From contig CM022299.1 in the NCBI GenBank assembly GCA_011799875.1, forward strand, positions 351,398,526 through 351,462,525: DNA of 64,000 nucleotides, written 5' to 3'. A program made the translations under genes and the position numbers. Positions 20,394-32,149 of this stretch are shown piece after piece (the stretch's first letter is position 1; every line of letters starts with the position of its first letter). Origin of the DNA: Thinopyrum elongatum (lineage: Eukaryota; Streptophyta; Magnoliopsida; Poales; Poaceae). The notes beneath the pieces are model-generated. The model was not told the DNA's origin. It worked only from the letters and a program-made list of their open reading frames with translations, and searched no databases.

Positions 20394-21795
20394 TGATAAC
20401 CCACAAGTATAGGGGATCGCAACAGTTTTTTAGGGTAGAGTATTCAACCCAAATTTATTGATTCGACACAAGGGGAGCCAAAGAATATTTGCAAGTATTA
20501 GCAGTTGAGTTGTCAATTCAACCACACCTGGAGATTAATTATCTGCAGCAAAGTGATCAGTAGCAAAGTAATATGATAGTTTTGATAGTAGTAGCAACAG
20601 CAATAGTAACAGTAACAATGATAGCAATGATTTTGTAGCAAGTGAAACAGTAGCGATAACAGTAGTAACTTAGCAAGAACAATATGAGAGAAATTCGTAG
20701 GCATTGGATCGGTGAATTCGTTTGATGATATTCATCATATAACAGTCATAACCTAGGGCGATACGGCACTAGCTCCAGTTCATAAATATAATGTAGGCAT
20801 GTATTCCATAAATAGTCATACGTGCTTATGGAAAGAACTTGCATGACATCTTTTGTCCTACCCTCCCGTGGCAGCAGGGTCCATATGGAAACTAAGGGAT
20901 ATTAAGGCCTCCTTTTAATAGATAACCAGAACAAAGCATTAACACATAGTGAATACATGAACTCCTCAAATTACGGTCATCACCGGGAAGTGTCCCGACT
21001 TCTGTCACTCCGGGGTTGCCGGATCATAACACATAGTAGGTGACTATAACTTGCAAGATAGGATCTAGAACATAGATATAATGGTGATAACATAAATGGT
21101 TCAGATCTGAAATCATGGCACCCGGGCCCAAAGTGACAAGCATTAAGGATGGCAAAGTCATAGCAACATCAATCTCAGAACATAATGAGTACTAGCGATC
21201 AAGCCCTAACAAAACTAACTCGATTACAAGATGAATATCATCCAACTCCTCACCGACTAGCGAGCCTACGAATGAATTACTCACTCCCGGTGGGGAGCAT
21301 CATGGAATTGGCGATGGAGAAGGGTTGGTGATGACGAAGATCGAAGATCCCCCTCTCCGGAGCCCCAAACGGACTCCAGATCTGGCCTCCCGATGAAGAA
21401 CAGGAGGTGGCGGTGGCTCCGTCTCGCGAAACACGATAATTCTTTCTCCCCAATTTTTTTCTCCGAAAATGTGATTTTATAGTGTCAGGTTTGAGGTCTG
21501 CGGGGCCACTAGGTGGGGACAATCCACCTGGGCGCGCCAGGAGGGGGGACGCGCCCTGGTGGGTTGTGCCCCCCTTCGGTGGTTCTTGGCTCCAGAAATT
21601 CTCTTTTATTGTATAAAAAATCCTCGCAAAGTCTCGTTCCAATCCGAGAACTTTAATTTCTGCACAAAAAACAACACCATGGTAGTTCTGCTGAAAACAG
21701 TGTCAGTCCGGGTTAGTTTCATTCAAATCATGCAAATTAGAGTCCAAAACAAGAGGAAAAGCGTTAGGAAAAGTAGTTACGACGGAGATGTATCA
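20394..21795 (-). repeat. 3' LTR of the Athila-like element
   Basis: 1402 bp, TGATAACCCACAAGTATAGG to ...GGAGATGTATCA on the plus strand. Both ends read TGATA/TATCA, so the termini look alike in both directions. Compared with the other LTR it has scattered substitutions and lacks about 12 bp near 21575 (CACCCAAGTGCC region). Confidence 0.9.
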
Positions 21796-21807
21796 ACTCC
21801 CCCAAGC
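21796..21807 (-). promoter_or_regulatory. Polypurine tract
   Basis: On the minus strand GCTTGGGGGAGT directly precedes the 3' LTR, as expected for the plus-strand primer. Confidence 0.8.
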
Positions 21808-23910
21808 TTAAACCTTTGCTTGTCCTCAAGCAATTCAGTTGATAAACTGAAAGTGGAAAAGAAAAACTTTTACGAACTCTTTTGCTCTCGTTTACATAAA
21901 TAAGCTTAAGTAGCACCCAGGTTTTCAGCCAAGATCATGACTAACCATGTCGACAATAACTCTTAAAAATTATATTAACTCATATCAATGGCTTAATAAA
22001 CTAGCGAGCAATAATAAGATATCTCAAATGACAACACTTTGTCAAAGCAACCATGATATAATATAACAATAGTGGTATCTTGCTAGCCCTTTCTGAGACC
22101 GCAAAACATAAATGCAGAGCACCTCCAAAGTTCAAGCAGCAACTAAACATTGTAATTCATGGTAGAAAAGATCTAGTCATGACGCACCCAACATTAGCTA
22201 CACACAATGCATGAGGATGACAATAGTGCTCTCAGGATCTGGTGCTTATTTGAGAAGGTGATGACACAACATAAAAGTAAATAGATTGTCCCTTCGCAGA
22301 GAGGAGCAGTGATTTGCAGCGGTGCCAGAGCTTAAGTTTTTAAAACAGTGGTAAATGAAATTTTGAGAAATGCACCCTTCTCATTTACTTTGCGACCATT
22401 AGTTATCGGTATTTTCCATGCTAAACACATTAGTGGTGGTTCCCAAGCGATAAAAGTAAAGGTTTACTCCCCCTCCACCAACAATCACACTCCACGGCTG
22501 GTCCGAAACAATGGGTACCGTCCATACCAACAACAGTCCTGGGCGAATTTTGTTTAATTATTTGCAATTTTGAATTCAGGACTTGGAATCCCTATTACCG
22601 CCCCTCTCGTGCAAGGACGAGTGAATAAACACTCATCATGAGCCGCTTAGCATGGAAGATACTGACTACCTCCTGTCGCTCTATGAACAATCCAGGCACA
22701 CAAAAAAGGATATTTATTTGAAGTTTTTAGAGGTGGCACATGCAAATTTACTTAGGACGGCAGGGTAATACCGCATATAGGTAGGTATGGTGGACTCATC
22801 TGGGATAACTTCGGTTTCAGGATTTTGATGCACAAGCAGTGTTCCCGCTTAGTACAGGCGAAGGCTAGCAATTAGGTTGAGAAGCGGCCAGCTAGAGAGC
22901 GAAAACGGTCATGAACATGCGTTATGCATAAGTAACATTGGATACTAGTATGAGTAGGATATGAACACCATGAACATAAATATCATAGAGGCTATGTTGG
23001 TTTTGATTCAACTACATACATGAACATGTGCCAAGTCAAGCCACTCGAATATTCAGAGGAGGATACCATATCATCATACTACGTCACAATCATTTTAACG
23101 CAATGTTGGCATCCAAGATAAATCATTATCCACTCCTAGCTACTTAAGCATGGCATGAGAAACAATAATCTCTAATTGTCATTGCAAACATGTTTGATCA
23201 TAATAGGCTGAATCATAGATACTAGGTTAAACATATTTACAAAAACAGAACAAGTCGAGTTCATACCCGTTTCTCTCCGTCGCAGCCAGTTCACCAAATA
23301 TCATCATTATTGCCTTTCACTTGCACAACCGAACGATATGAAAATTATAATAGTGCAAGAGTACCGTGGACCAAGCTGGAATCTGCAAACATTTTATTCA
23401 AAAGGAGAAGACAAGGTAATTTGGGCTCTTTGTTAGATCATCAGTAATGCATATGAGAGCCACTCAACATTTTCATCGTGGTCTTCTCCTCGGTATGACT
23501 CAATAAAAGGAAAAGAATTTCAGATAAACATACTGAAATGTTTTTTAAGTTTTTAGTTTTTTCTTGAAGAGAGCAAATTAATGACAAATAAAAACAAAAA
23601 CAAGAAAAACTATTTACACGGGAAAGCTCCCAACAAGCAAAAGAAGAACAATGAAATATTTTTGGGTTTTCTTTTAATACTACAACTAATTAAACTAGAA
23701 AGAAAAACCAAAAAGAAGCAGGAAATATTTTTTTGGATTTTCTCAAAGTTTTTCAAACCCACAAGAAGAAAGCAAGAAAATGAATCTAGCATGGATAATA
23801 CAATGAAACAGTGTGGACACCGACAACTGGAATGAAATGTGTGAACATGAATGTAATGTCGGTGGGCATACGTACTCCCCCAAGCTTAGGCTTTTGGCCT
23901 AGCTTGGTAA
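21808..23910 (-). other. Non-coding internal region of the Athila-like element
   Basis: About 2.1 kb without a supported ORF, AT-rich, with a Lys-coding A-rich stretch at 23570-23790 that is only low complexity. Long 3' non-coding stretches are normal for Athila-type elements. Confidence 0.6.
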
Positions 23911-24931
23911 TCACCACACGTAGTAACCGTCGGGTCCCACCTCGAAGTGCTGTGGAGCGGGCACCCGAGCGTCCCACTCCTGAGGATCCTCCTCTGATGC
24001 GGCCTGGTTGTTTCGGTAGGCGATGATGTCGTCTGGCATGATCCTGTATCCGCCCCTGGCAATAGAATCAAACAAAGCAGGTGCAGGCAACGGAATAATA
24101 TCACGGGTGTTCTCACTGAAAACCAGGTTGTAGGGAATATCTATAGTGATGTTCTCACCATCAATAAAGTGATGGTGTGTCATAGCCCGGCGATCTAAAT
24201 AAACCTTGGGCAAGGGATAGTCATGCTGGCGTATCTGGACATTAAAGTGACTTGCTAAGCGAGTAGCATAAATACCGCCATGAATTTTACCCTTGGACCT
24301 GTTAAGGTGAAGGCGACGTGCCACAATAGCTCCTAAGCTATAAGTGTCATCGCCGTGTAGTGCACGACGTAAAACAGCGAAATCGAGGGCACTAAGTGCG
24401 CCAACCTTCTCTCTAGCAAGTAAACACTTTGTAATAAATAGAGCAAAATAATGCACAGAAGGAAATTGCAGGCTAGTGGCGGTGACACTCGACACCCCTC
24501 TCTCATCTCCCACTGACAGAGTACGATAAAAGTCCTCGAACTCGGCAGGCCTAGGCTCCCTTATTTCCCCGTCAGAAGGGATCAAGCATATGTCACAAAA
24601 TTCAGTAAGTGGTATTTGATGGGGTTCAGAATAAAGATTAAAACTCCACCTCAGGAGGGTTATTCCTAGTCAGAAAATGAAAACTTTGCACAAAGGAATT
24701 TGTGAGGAGATGATATTGTTCACACTCAGCTACGATGAAGTCGGTGAGGCCGGCATTAGCACCAAATTGTGCAAACTCTTGGCGGATTCCGGCTCCGTCC
24801 ATGAATGGGTTATGCGGCCATTCGCACGGCCGCACCTCCGCCATTCTATGGGTGCAGAGATCATTGTCCGATGACTCCCCAATAACCCCCTTGGAGTTCT
24901 TCTTGGAAGCAAACTTCCTAAAGATATTCAT
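23911..24931 (-). pseudogene. ATHILA ORF-like protein, one frameshift
   Basis: Two minus-strand frames, 24931-24638 and 24585-23911, belong together. The first ends at a TAA in GAGTTTTAATC, and reading one base later continues through sequence in frame with the second (from about 24655 onward). Total is about 340 residues. Conserved blocks such as GALSALDFAVLRRALHGDD and GAIVARRLHLNRSKGKIHGG are typical of the ATHILA ORF-1 type protein found downstream of pol in wheat Athila-like elements. Its role is unclear (an env-like position, no proven function). The single-base indel sits in a T run. Confidence 0.65.
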
Positions 24932-24939
24932 CTTTTTCC

Positions 24940-25720
24940 TATGAGTAAAATTCTGAAATTTTTAGTCCACAAAATTTTCTCAACAAAACTTCACAAGATT
25001 GGTAGCAGCTACTCATAAGGATGCATAGAGGCCATATCAAGCATTCAAACTACTTAGAACTCTAAGAATTCAACATGCAAGCTCATCTACAGTAGCACCA
25101 AGAGTAGCTATTTATTCAAAATATAAATCACTAAAGCAAAAACTAATTGGACCAATGGAGGAGTCACATACCAAATAGCAATCCCCCAAAACAGTTTCGA
25201 AAACGGAGATTCGAGCAAAGAGATCGAAATCCGCGGGTTTGAGAGCAAGAACACGAGAGAGAGAGAGAGCAATGGTGATTTTTTTTCTGGAGGTAGGTGG
25301 TGACATGGGATAAAAAGATAAGTGAGGGGGCCCACGTGGGGACCACAACCCACCAGGGCACGCCTGGGGGTGCTGGCATGCCCAGGTGGGTTGTGCCAAA
25401 CTGGTGCGCCCCCCTCTGAAGTTATTTGCACCAAAAATTCTTAAATATTCAGAAAAAAATCGTATTAAATTTTCAGAGCATTATGAGAACTTTTATTTTT
25501 GGGTCATTTTTTTATTGCACGAAAAATTCAGAAAACATACTAGGCATGGCATTTTATTTTATTTAACTAAGAAAAACAGGAAGTAAAAGTAAAGGACAGA
25601 AGGTAGTGCTCACTAAATTCATCAACTTCATACCTCTCTAAAATGATTCATTAATAAGGTTGATCAAATCTTATTAACAACCACCTTCGATTAGCATGAA
25701 ACCGAAGAACTTTCGTAAAA
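24940..25720 (-). other. Internal non-coding stretch where pol would be expected
   Basis: Contains a GC-rich ACCCACCAGGGCACGCCTGG block resembling the GGCGCGCC block of the LTR, and AT-rich DNA. No RT or integrase remnant is visible on either strand. Confidence 0.5.
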
Positions 25721-25722
25721 CA

Positions 25723-26493
25723 CTAAGTTACCTCAATGGGGATATGAACGTCCCCAACAATAAGCATTTCATATTTCTTTTTGGTAGTAGGTAGAGGTAG
25801 TTGAAAACTTCCAATAGTGATTGTCAGAGATTTTTCAATAACATTAATACCATTCACTTGGAATTGTTTCTTCGGAAAGTGCACCGTATGCTCATTACCA
25901 TTGATATGAAAAGTGACCTTGCTTTTATTGCAGTCAATAACAGCCCCTGCAGTATTCAAGAAGGGTCTACCAAGGATAATCGACATGTTGTCGTCCTCGG
26001 GCATCTCAAGTATAACAAAGTCAGTTAAGATAGTAACATTAGCAGCAACAACAACGGGCACATCCTCACAAATACCGATTGGTATGGCAGTTGATTTGTC
26101 AGCCATTTGCAAAGATATTTCAGTAGGTGTGAGTTTATTCAAGTCAAGTCTTTTATATAGAGAGAAAGGCATAACACTAACACCAGCTCCTAAATCACAC
26201 AAAGCGGTTTTCACATAATTTCTTTTGATGGAGCAAGGTATAGTTGGTATTCCCGGATCTCCAAGTTTTTTAGGTACTCCATCCTTAAAAGTATCATTAG
26301 CAAGCATGGTGGAGATTTCAGCTTTCGGTATTTTTTTCTTATTGGTGATGATGTCTTTCATGTATTTTGCATAAGGAGGCATTTTTAAGATATCAGTCAA
26401 GCGTGTACGCAAAAAGACTGGCCTAAGCATTTCAGCAAAGCGTTCAAATTCTTCATCATCTTTCTTCTTAGTTGATTTAGTTGGAAAGGGCAT
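25723..26493 (-). CDS. Retropepsin-like protease of the Athila-like element
   Basis: 256-codon minus-strand frame. It begins with a Lys/Glu-rich linker, followed by a conserved Athila-type segment and the retropepsin block ALCDLGAGVSVMPFSLYKRL. The catalytic Asp is in DLGAG (usually DLGAS in this lineage). Further on, MSIILGRPFL is the hydrophobic-Gly flap-distal motif. Upstream the same frame continues to about 26640 but carries TAA at 26577-26575, so in the ancestral element gag and protease were probably one frame. The protease would cleave Gag and Pol inside the virus-like particle. The copy cannot be autonomous. Confidence 0.75.
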   Translation of the reverse strand: MPFPTKSTKKKDDEEFERFAEMLRPVFLRTRLTDILKMPPYAKYMKDIITNKKKIPKAEISTMLANDTFKDGVPKKLGDPGIPTIPCSIKRNYVKTALCDLGAGVSVMPFSLYKRLDLNKLTPTEISLQMADKSTAIPIGICEDVPVVVAANVTILTDFVILEMPEDDNMSIILGRPFLNTAGAVIDCNKSKVTFHINGNEHTVHFPKKQFQVNGINVIEKSLTITIGSFQLPLPTTKKKYEMLIVGDVHIPIEVT

Positions 26494-26632
26494 AGGTTTT
26501 TGAACCCAAGGTTCTCTTTCCTTACCATGTTTTCTAGCAACAAAGTCTCTTTTATCATATCTTTTATTCTTGACTTATGGGTTATCAAGATCAACAACTG
26601 GTTCTATTTCAACATCATTGTCTGGTTCTTTA

Positions 26633-28495
26633 TCATTTTGTTGGAGTGTCTTCATGAATCTCATCATTATCTTTTTCATTATCAGAAGGTGAGTGTTCAT
26701 TACCAGATTGATTTTCAGCATCAGAAATAGAGACTTCATTATCATTAACAGGAGGTTTTTCTACTTCAGTTTCACTAGAGGCATGCAAAGTCCTACCATC
26801 CTTCTTCTTCTTTTTCTTTTTAGAAGGACTAGGTGCATCAGTGTTGACTCTTTGAGAGTCTTGTTCAATTCTTTTAGGGTGTCCCTCAGGATAAAGTAGT
26901 TCCTGAGTCATTCTACCTCCTCTAGTCATCACTCTAACAGCATGATCATTGATATTATTATTCATTTCATCTAACAACTCTCTTTGAGATTTAGCAACTT
27001 GTTCTAATTGAGTTTGAACCATAGAGGCATGTTTTCCTACACCTCTAACATCATTGGTAATTCTAAATAGCAAGTCACTTAAGCGAGCTATCATATCAAA
27101 ATTGTATTTCAATTGTTTCATAACATTTGCATTGAAGTGATCTTGCTTTCTAATGTAATTATCAAACTCATATAAGCATTGACTAGGATGTTTGTTATAA
27201 GGAATATCACCTTCATCAAACTTTAGTAAAGAATTTACCTCTACCACCTTAGGTGGTGGTGGTGTTTCAAGCCCATGTATTTCTTCAATAGGAGGTAAAT
27301 TTTTAACATCCTCTACTTTAATACATTTTTCCTTCATAGATTTATTTGCCTCTTGCATATCGTCAGGAATGAGATATAAGATACCCCTCTTCTTCGGAGT
27401 AGGTTCAAGTGGTGGTTCAGGAAGGATCCAATCATCATAATTTTTCAATATGTTATTCAATAATTCTTTAGCTTGTTCAATAGTTTGTTCCCTGAAATCC
27501 CTAGAAGCATAGGTTAGTCCATTATAGAAGATATCAAGTATTTCATTTTTCTTAAGAGAATGATCAGGCAAGGCATTAAGCAATTGGAGAAGCCTCCCCC
27601 AAGCTTGTGGGAGACTCTCTTCTTCAATTTGCACAAAGTTAAATATTTCCTGTAAGGCAGCTTGTTTCTTATGAGCAGGAAAATATTTTTTAGAGAAGTA
27701 ATAAATCACATCCTGGGGACTACGCACACAACCAGGAGCAAGAGTATTATACGAAGCCTTAGCATCACCCTTTAATGAGAACGGAAATAATTTGAGAATA
27801 TAATAATAGCGAATCTTCTCATCATGAGCAAAAAGGGTGGCTATATCATTCAACTTAGTAAGATGTGCCACAACCGTTTCAGTTTCATAACCATGGAAAG
27901 GATCAGATTCAACCAAAGTAATTAACTCTGGGTCGACAGATAATTCATAATCCTTATCATCAACAAAGATAGGTGAAGTAGCAAACTTAGGATCATATTT
28001 CATTCTAGCATTAAAAGATTTTTCTTTCAGTTTGCATAATAATTTTTTAAGATCATCCCTATCATTGCAAGCAAGAAAGTCTCTAGTTGTCTCCTCATCC
28101 ATAATATAGCCCTCTGGTATCTTAGGCAATTCATATCTAGGAGAACTAGATCTAATAGGTGTTTCAAGATTTTCAGTTTCAAGCTCTTCATCAGTTTCAA
28201 CAATTTCATTAGTTTCAGCATTCTCAAAAGCTTTAGTTCTAGCAAGTTGTTCATCAAGAAATTCACCTAGTGGCACATTATCATCAAGCAGGGTACTAGC
28301 ATCATCATGAGTATCATTCATAGCAGAAGTAGCATCATTAATAACTTGTGACATATCAGAATTAATAGCATGTGGTGTTGTTGCAAGTCTACTTATAATA
28401 GAAGGTGAATCAAGTGCAGAGCTAGATGGCAGTTCCTTACCTCCCCTCGTCTTAGAGGAAAAAATCTTAGTCTTAGCGTCCTTCAAATTCTTCAT
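26633..28495 (-). CDS. Gag of the Athila-like element
   Basis: 620-codon minus-strand frame starting about 50 bp downstream of the primer site. The central part (about residues 180-370) matches the retrotransposon gag fold: a helical block with YYYILKLFPFSLKGDAKASY and, later, QAWGRLLQLLNALPDH. The C-terminal third is Ser/Glu/Lys-rich with a poly-Lys stretch and no zinc knuckle, as is usual for Athila gag. The frame ends in TGA directly after an A run; reading shifted by one base continues into the protease frame, so the gag end is probably a frameshift and not the original end. It assembles the cytoplasmic particle in active relatives. Confidence 0.8.
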   Translation of the reverse strand: MKNLKDAKTKIFSSKTRGGKELPSSSALDSPSIISRLATTPHAINSDMSQVINDATSAMNDTHDDASTLLDDNVPLGEFLDEQLARTKAFENAETNEIVETDEELETENLETPIRSSSPRYELPKIPEGYIMDEETTRDFLACNDRDDLKKLLCKLKEKSFNARMKYDPKFATSPIFVDDKDYELSVDPELITLVESDPFHGYETETVVAHLTKLNDIATLFAHDEKIRYYYILKLFPFSLKGDAKASYNTLAPGCVRSPQDVIYYFSKKYFPAHKKQAALQEIFNFVQIEEESLPQAWGRLLQLLNALPDHSLKKNEILDIFYNGLTYASRDFREQTIEQAKELLNNILKNYDDWILPEPPLEPTPKKRGILYLIPDDMQEANKSMKEKCIKVEDVKNLPPIEEIHGLETPPPPKVVEVNSLLKFDEGDIPYNKHPSQCLYEFDNYIRKQDHFNANVMKQLKYNFDMIARLSDLLFRITNDVRGVGKHASMVQTQLEQVAKSQRELLDEMNNNINDHAVRVMTRGGRMTQELLYPEGHPKRIEQDSQRVNTDAPSPSKKKKKKKDGRTLHASSETEVEKPPVNDNEVSISDAENQSGNEHSPSDNEKDNDEIHEDTPTK

Positions 28496-28544
28496 AGTGT
28501 CAATTTGATAATAATCCCAAGTGACTCAACAAATATAGCTATGC

Positions 28545-28562
28545 TCCCCGGCAACGGCGCTA
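28545..28562 (-). promoter_or_regulatory. Primer binding site, tRNA-Asp type
   Basis: The plus strand reads TCCCCGGCAACGGCGCTA; the minus strand is therefore complementary to the 3' end of plant tRNA-Asp (…GATCCCCGGCAACGGCGCCA) with one mismatch. It lies 11 bp inside the 5' LTR. Confidence 0.8.
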
Positions 28563-28573
28563 GAAAAAGGTCT

Positions 28574-29987
28574 TGATAACCCACAAGTATAGGGGATCGC
28601 AACAGTTTTCGAGGGTAGAGTATTCAACCCAAATTTATTGATTCGACACAAGGGGAGCCAAAGAATATTTGCAAGTATTAGCAGTTTAGTTGTCAATTCA
28701 ACCACACCTGGAGATTAATTATCTGCAACAAAGAGATCAGTAGCAAAGTAATATGATAGTTTTGATAGTAGTAGCAACAGCAATAGTAACAGTAACAATG
28801 ATAGCAATGATTTTGTAGCAAGTGAAACAGTAATGATAGCAGTAGTAACTTAGCAAGAACAATATGAGAGAAATTCGTAGGCATTGGATCGGTGAATTCA
28901 TTGGATGATATTCATCATATAACAGTCATAACCTAGGGCGATACGGCACTAACTCCAGATCATAAATATAATGTAGGCATGTATTCCATAAATAGTCATA
29001 CGTGCTTATGGAAAGAACTTGCATGACATCTTTTGTCCTACCCTCCCGTGGCAACGGGGTCCATATGGAAACTAAGGGATATTAAGGCCTCCTTTTAATA
29101 GAGAACCAGAACAAAGCATTAACACATAGTGAATACATGAACTCCTCAAACTACGGTCATCACCGGGAAGTGTCCCGACTTCTGTCACTCCAGGGTTGCT
29201 GGATCATAACACGTAGTAGGTGACTATAACTTGCAAGATCGGATCTAGAACATAGATATAATGGTGATAACATAAATGGTTCAGATCTGAAATCATGGCA
29301 CCTGGGCCCAAAGTGACAAGCATTAAGCATGGCAAAGTCATAGCAACATTAATCTCAGAACATAATGGATAGTAGGGATCAAACCCTAACAAAACTAACT
29401 CGATTACATGATGAATCTCATCCAACTTCTCACCGACCAGCGAGCCTACGAAGGAATTACTCACTCCCGGTGGGGAGCATCATGGAATTGGCGATGGAGA
29501 AGGGTTGGTGATGACGAAGATCGAAGATCCCCCTCTCCGGAGCCCCAAACGGACTCCAGATCTGGCCTCCCGATGAAGAACAGGAGGTGGCGGCGGCTCC
29601 GTCTCACGAAACGCGATAATTCTTTCTCCCCAATTTTTTTCTCCGAAAATGTGATTTTATAGTGTCAGGGTTGAGGCCTGCGGGGGCACCAGGTGGGGGC
29701 AACCCACCTGGGCGCGCCAGGAGGGGGGGCGCGCCCTGGTGGGTTGTGCCCACCCAAGTGCCTCACTCCGGTGGTTCTCGGCTCCAAAAATTCTCTTTTA
29801 TTGTATAAAAAATCCTCGCAAAGTTTCGTTCCAATCCGAGAACTTTTATTTCTGCACAAAAAACAACACCATGGTAGTTCTGCTGAAAACATCGTCAGTC
29901 CAGGTTAGTTTCATTCAAATCATGCAAATTCGAGTCCAAAACAAGAGGAAAAGTGTTAGGAAAAGTAGATACGATGAAGACGTATCA
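28574..29987 (-). repeat. 5' LTR of the Athila-like element
   Basis: 1414 bp, near-identical to 20394-21795. On the minus strand it starts TGATACGTCTTCATCGTATC and ends ...CTTGTGGGTTATCA. Confidence 0.9.
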
Positions 29988-29997
29988 TGCATCAGGT

Positions 29998-30052
29998 GGA
30001 ATCGAACCCGGGCGGAGCAGCGGTTGGGGAGTGGAACTTGGCCACTGGGCTA
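29998..30052 (-). other. tRNA-like pol III A/B box pair
   Basis: On the minus strand TAGCCCAGTGG (30052-30042) matches the A-box consensus and GGTTCGATTCC (30008-29998) the B box, 33 bp apart. The sequence between does not fold as a tRNA (no anticodon arm seen), so this is a tRNA-derived SINE-like head or a tRNA relic, not a tRNA gene. The Athila-like element is inserted about 10 bp beyond the B box. Confidence 0.4.
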
Positions 30053-30876
30053 CTCCAGTACTTGCGCTAGAAATTAGGCACAACATCTACCACTACTGTA
30101 GCACGTCTATGGCCCTACCAGGTCCATGGCCGTATGCAAGCAAGTGCCTCATTGAAAAAATACTTCCTCGTAATGCTATACTGATGTTGGGGGCCACGGG
30201 TTTGTGAACGTAGTTACTAAAGAAGATAAATTTACAACGAAGCTAGTCATCGGGGAGCTGGCATGTATCATTTATTATCAGTGGGCCAACAAGTATCAGC
30301 TGGGTTGTGGGCTGCCCAGTCTAGGCTTTCTTTTTTAACATGTGTAGCTCACGACATGCCGGTTTGTATTTGTTTAAGGGCCGTCATGTATCGACCGGCC
30401 TATGGCCCTCCCATCCTAGGTTTTATTTGTTCTTAAACATCCGCAGCCCAACTTATGTATTTTTTTTTAGAAAACGCAGAGGTTTGTTCTATTTTTCTAT
30501 ATAAGAATAGGAACGCCAAGTCCAACTTATATTTCCCTTCTAACTATATTATATATATTTATATTATTTTATATGTTATTATATATTATTATTATTATCG
30601 TCATATATTTAACAGATACTTACATATATAAGAAAAAAAAATATCCCATGTATTATGAACTTATAAAAATAAATGTTTAACAATAAAATCCTGGTTTTTT
30701 TTTACTTATGGTCAACGAAAATACAGGTGATTGTGTACAAAAGCTTGGTAAGATTTAAGGACCAATGTAAATAAAGCACTTATTATTTAAATATATTTAT
30801 AACAAAATGCTCAGCCCCTGTTTATTTTTTGATAACATTGCTGCGCCCAACCCAACATTATAATTAGAACCAGCCT
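30053..30876. other. Unassigned AT-rich interval
   Basis: No gene seen. GGCCCA-type motifs (GGGCTGCCCAGTCTAGGC, GGCCTATGGCCCTCCC) suggest it may belong to the CACTA element to its right. Confidence 0.35.
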
Positions 30877-31075
30877 AGCAAAATCGTGTATTTCGAGAAA
30901 GTGCAAATGGGCTGTAATTTTTTAGGAAAAAATAAATGGGCCGCATGGACGCTACATTATTTGTTCACCCAGGCCAGCAAATTCGTGTATTTCTAGAAAG
31001 TGCAAATGGGCTGTAGTTTTTTTAGAAAAAAATAAATGGGCCGCATGAACGCTACATTATTTGTTCACCCAGCGC
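30877..31075 (+). repeat. 99-bp tandem duplication
   Basis: Two adjacent units (30877-30975 and 30976-31075), each running from AGCAAAATCGTGTATTTCGA through GTGCAAATGGGCTGTA and AAATAAATGGGCCGCATG to GCTACATTATTTGTTCACCC, differ at only a few positions. Confidence 0.85.
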
Positions 31076-31599
31076 AGCGAATGGACTGTAAATTCTAAAA
31101 AAATGGGTTGGATATGTGCGATATTTTTGGAGGCTGAAATATGGGCCAATAGATCGAAGCCAACGCAAGGCGTTGTCAACTTAGTCAACAAATGATTCTG
31201 GCATCGATAGTTGTTGGATTTACATCCAACGGCCGACATTCATCTTCAATCTCTCGTCTTCTTCCACCAGCGCCGTCGGGACCACCTACTCCCATCTCCG
31301 GCTGCTAGCAGCTCTGCTTAGCACGCTTCGCTGCGAAGCGCTACCCCGCCATCGGCCAAGCCATCCCTCCACACCTCATGTTATTCTCCGCCGACTGCAG
31401 AACCACGCTGCACCAGAACCAGTTAACCCTCGTACACCTCTCCGTCTGTGACTCCACTGCCGCGTCTTCCCATCACCGGCTCGTTGCCGTCCGGGGCCTC
31501 GCCGTCGTCCACCACCTTGGTGCGCTCGGCGCGGCGTGGTCAACATGGTCAACAAACGAGAGTCATCGGAAAAGGACTGTACATGGAGAGGCTGACAGT

Positions 31600-31905
31600 G
31601 GGGACACACCAGGTCCATGGACGCACGCATGCAACCGCCTCCTTATTGCGCGAAAATAAAATTATTCCTCCCCCTGAAAGCTGGGACCCACCACGTATAT
31701 CTTCGCAAGGAAGGAAGTGCCTCCTTATGCCTGCCCCTGACAGTTGGGACCCACCAACAACATCTTGGCACGCAAGGAAGTGCCTCCTTATTACGGATAA
31801 AAAATATATGATTCCGCCCCTGACCGCTTGGACCCGCCAGCTATATATTCGCACGCAAGGAAGTGCCTCCTTGCCCTCCCTGACAGCTGGAACCCACCCG
31901 GTCGA
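31600..31905 (+). repeat. Tandem units of 60-80 bp (GCTGGGACCCACC ... GCAAGGAAGTGCCTCCTTA)
   Basis: Four imperfect units begin near 31680, 31744, 31824 and 31889, each linking CTGACAGCTGGGACCCACC to CGCACGCAAGGAAGTGCCTC. Confidence 0.7.
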
Positions 31906-32149
31906 AGCATAAGTAGCGTTGTCTGTGTACATACCGGTCGATCGGTCTGTCTGCCACGATGAACCGTGGCCGAGTAAGGAGCGGTAGCAGTTCAGGCAGT
32001 CCATTCAAAACCGTGTACATGTACGTACAGCCAGATGCCAAAAAATACGGCCACATACATACATACGGGCGGGGTCTCGAATGCATACTCGCGCATACGT
32101 ACGGCCAGGGCTCGTGTACATGGAGAGGCAACGGACGGCAGCAATGGCG

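Larger units (their letters stand above)
20394..29987 (-). mobile_element. Athila-lineage Gypsy retrotransposon, complete ends, pol missing
   Basis: Two LTRs (20394-21795 and 28574-29987) run in the same direction, with a 5-bp target duplication TGCAT at 20389-20393 and 29988-29992. Reading on the minus strand the order is 5' LTR, tRNA-Asp-type primer site, gag, protease, a long ORF, polypurine tract and 3' LTR. No reverse transcriptase, RNase H or integrase motif is found in 21.8-25.7 kb, so about 3 kb of pol has been lost and the copy is non-autonomous. The gag and ORF types fit the Athila-like wheat families (Sabrina/Fatima/WHAM group); I do not assign the exact family. Confidence 0.9.

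Noticed and set aside
29998..30052. A functional tRNA gene
   Set aside because: A and B boxes match but no cloverleaf with an anticodon arm or acceptor stem can be drawn. A similar lone B-box at about 58150 (GGGTTCGAATCCCTGACC) was rejected for the same reason.
30087..30100. CCACTACTGTAGCACG as the left terminus of the CACTA element ending at 33457
   Set aside because: Beyond CACTA it does not match the right terminus (CACTACAAAAAAAAGACACA), and the flanking trinucleotide differs from CGT on the right.
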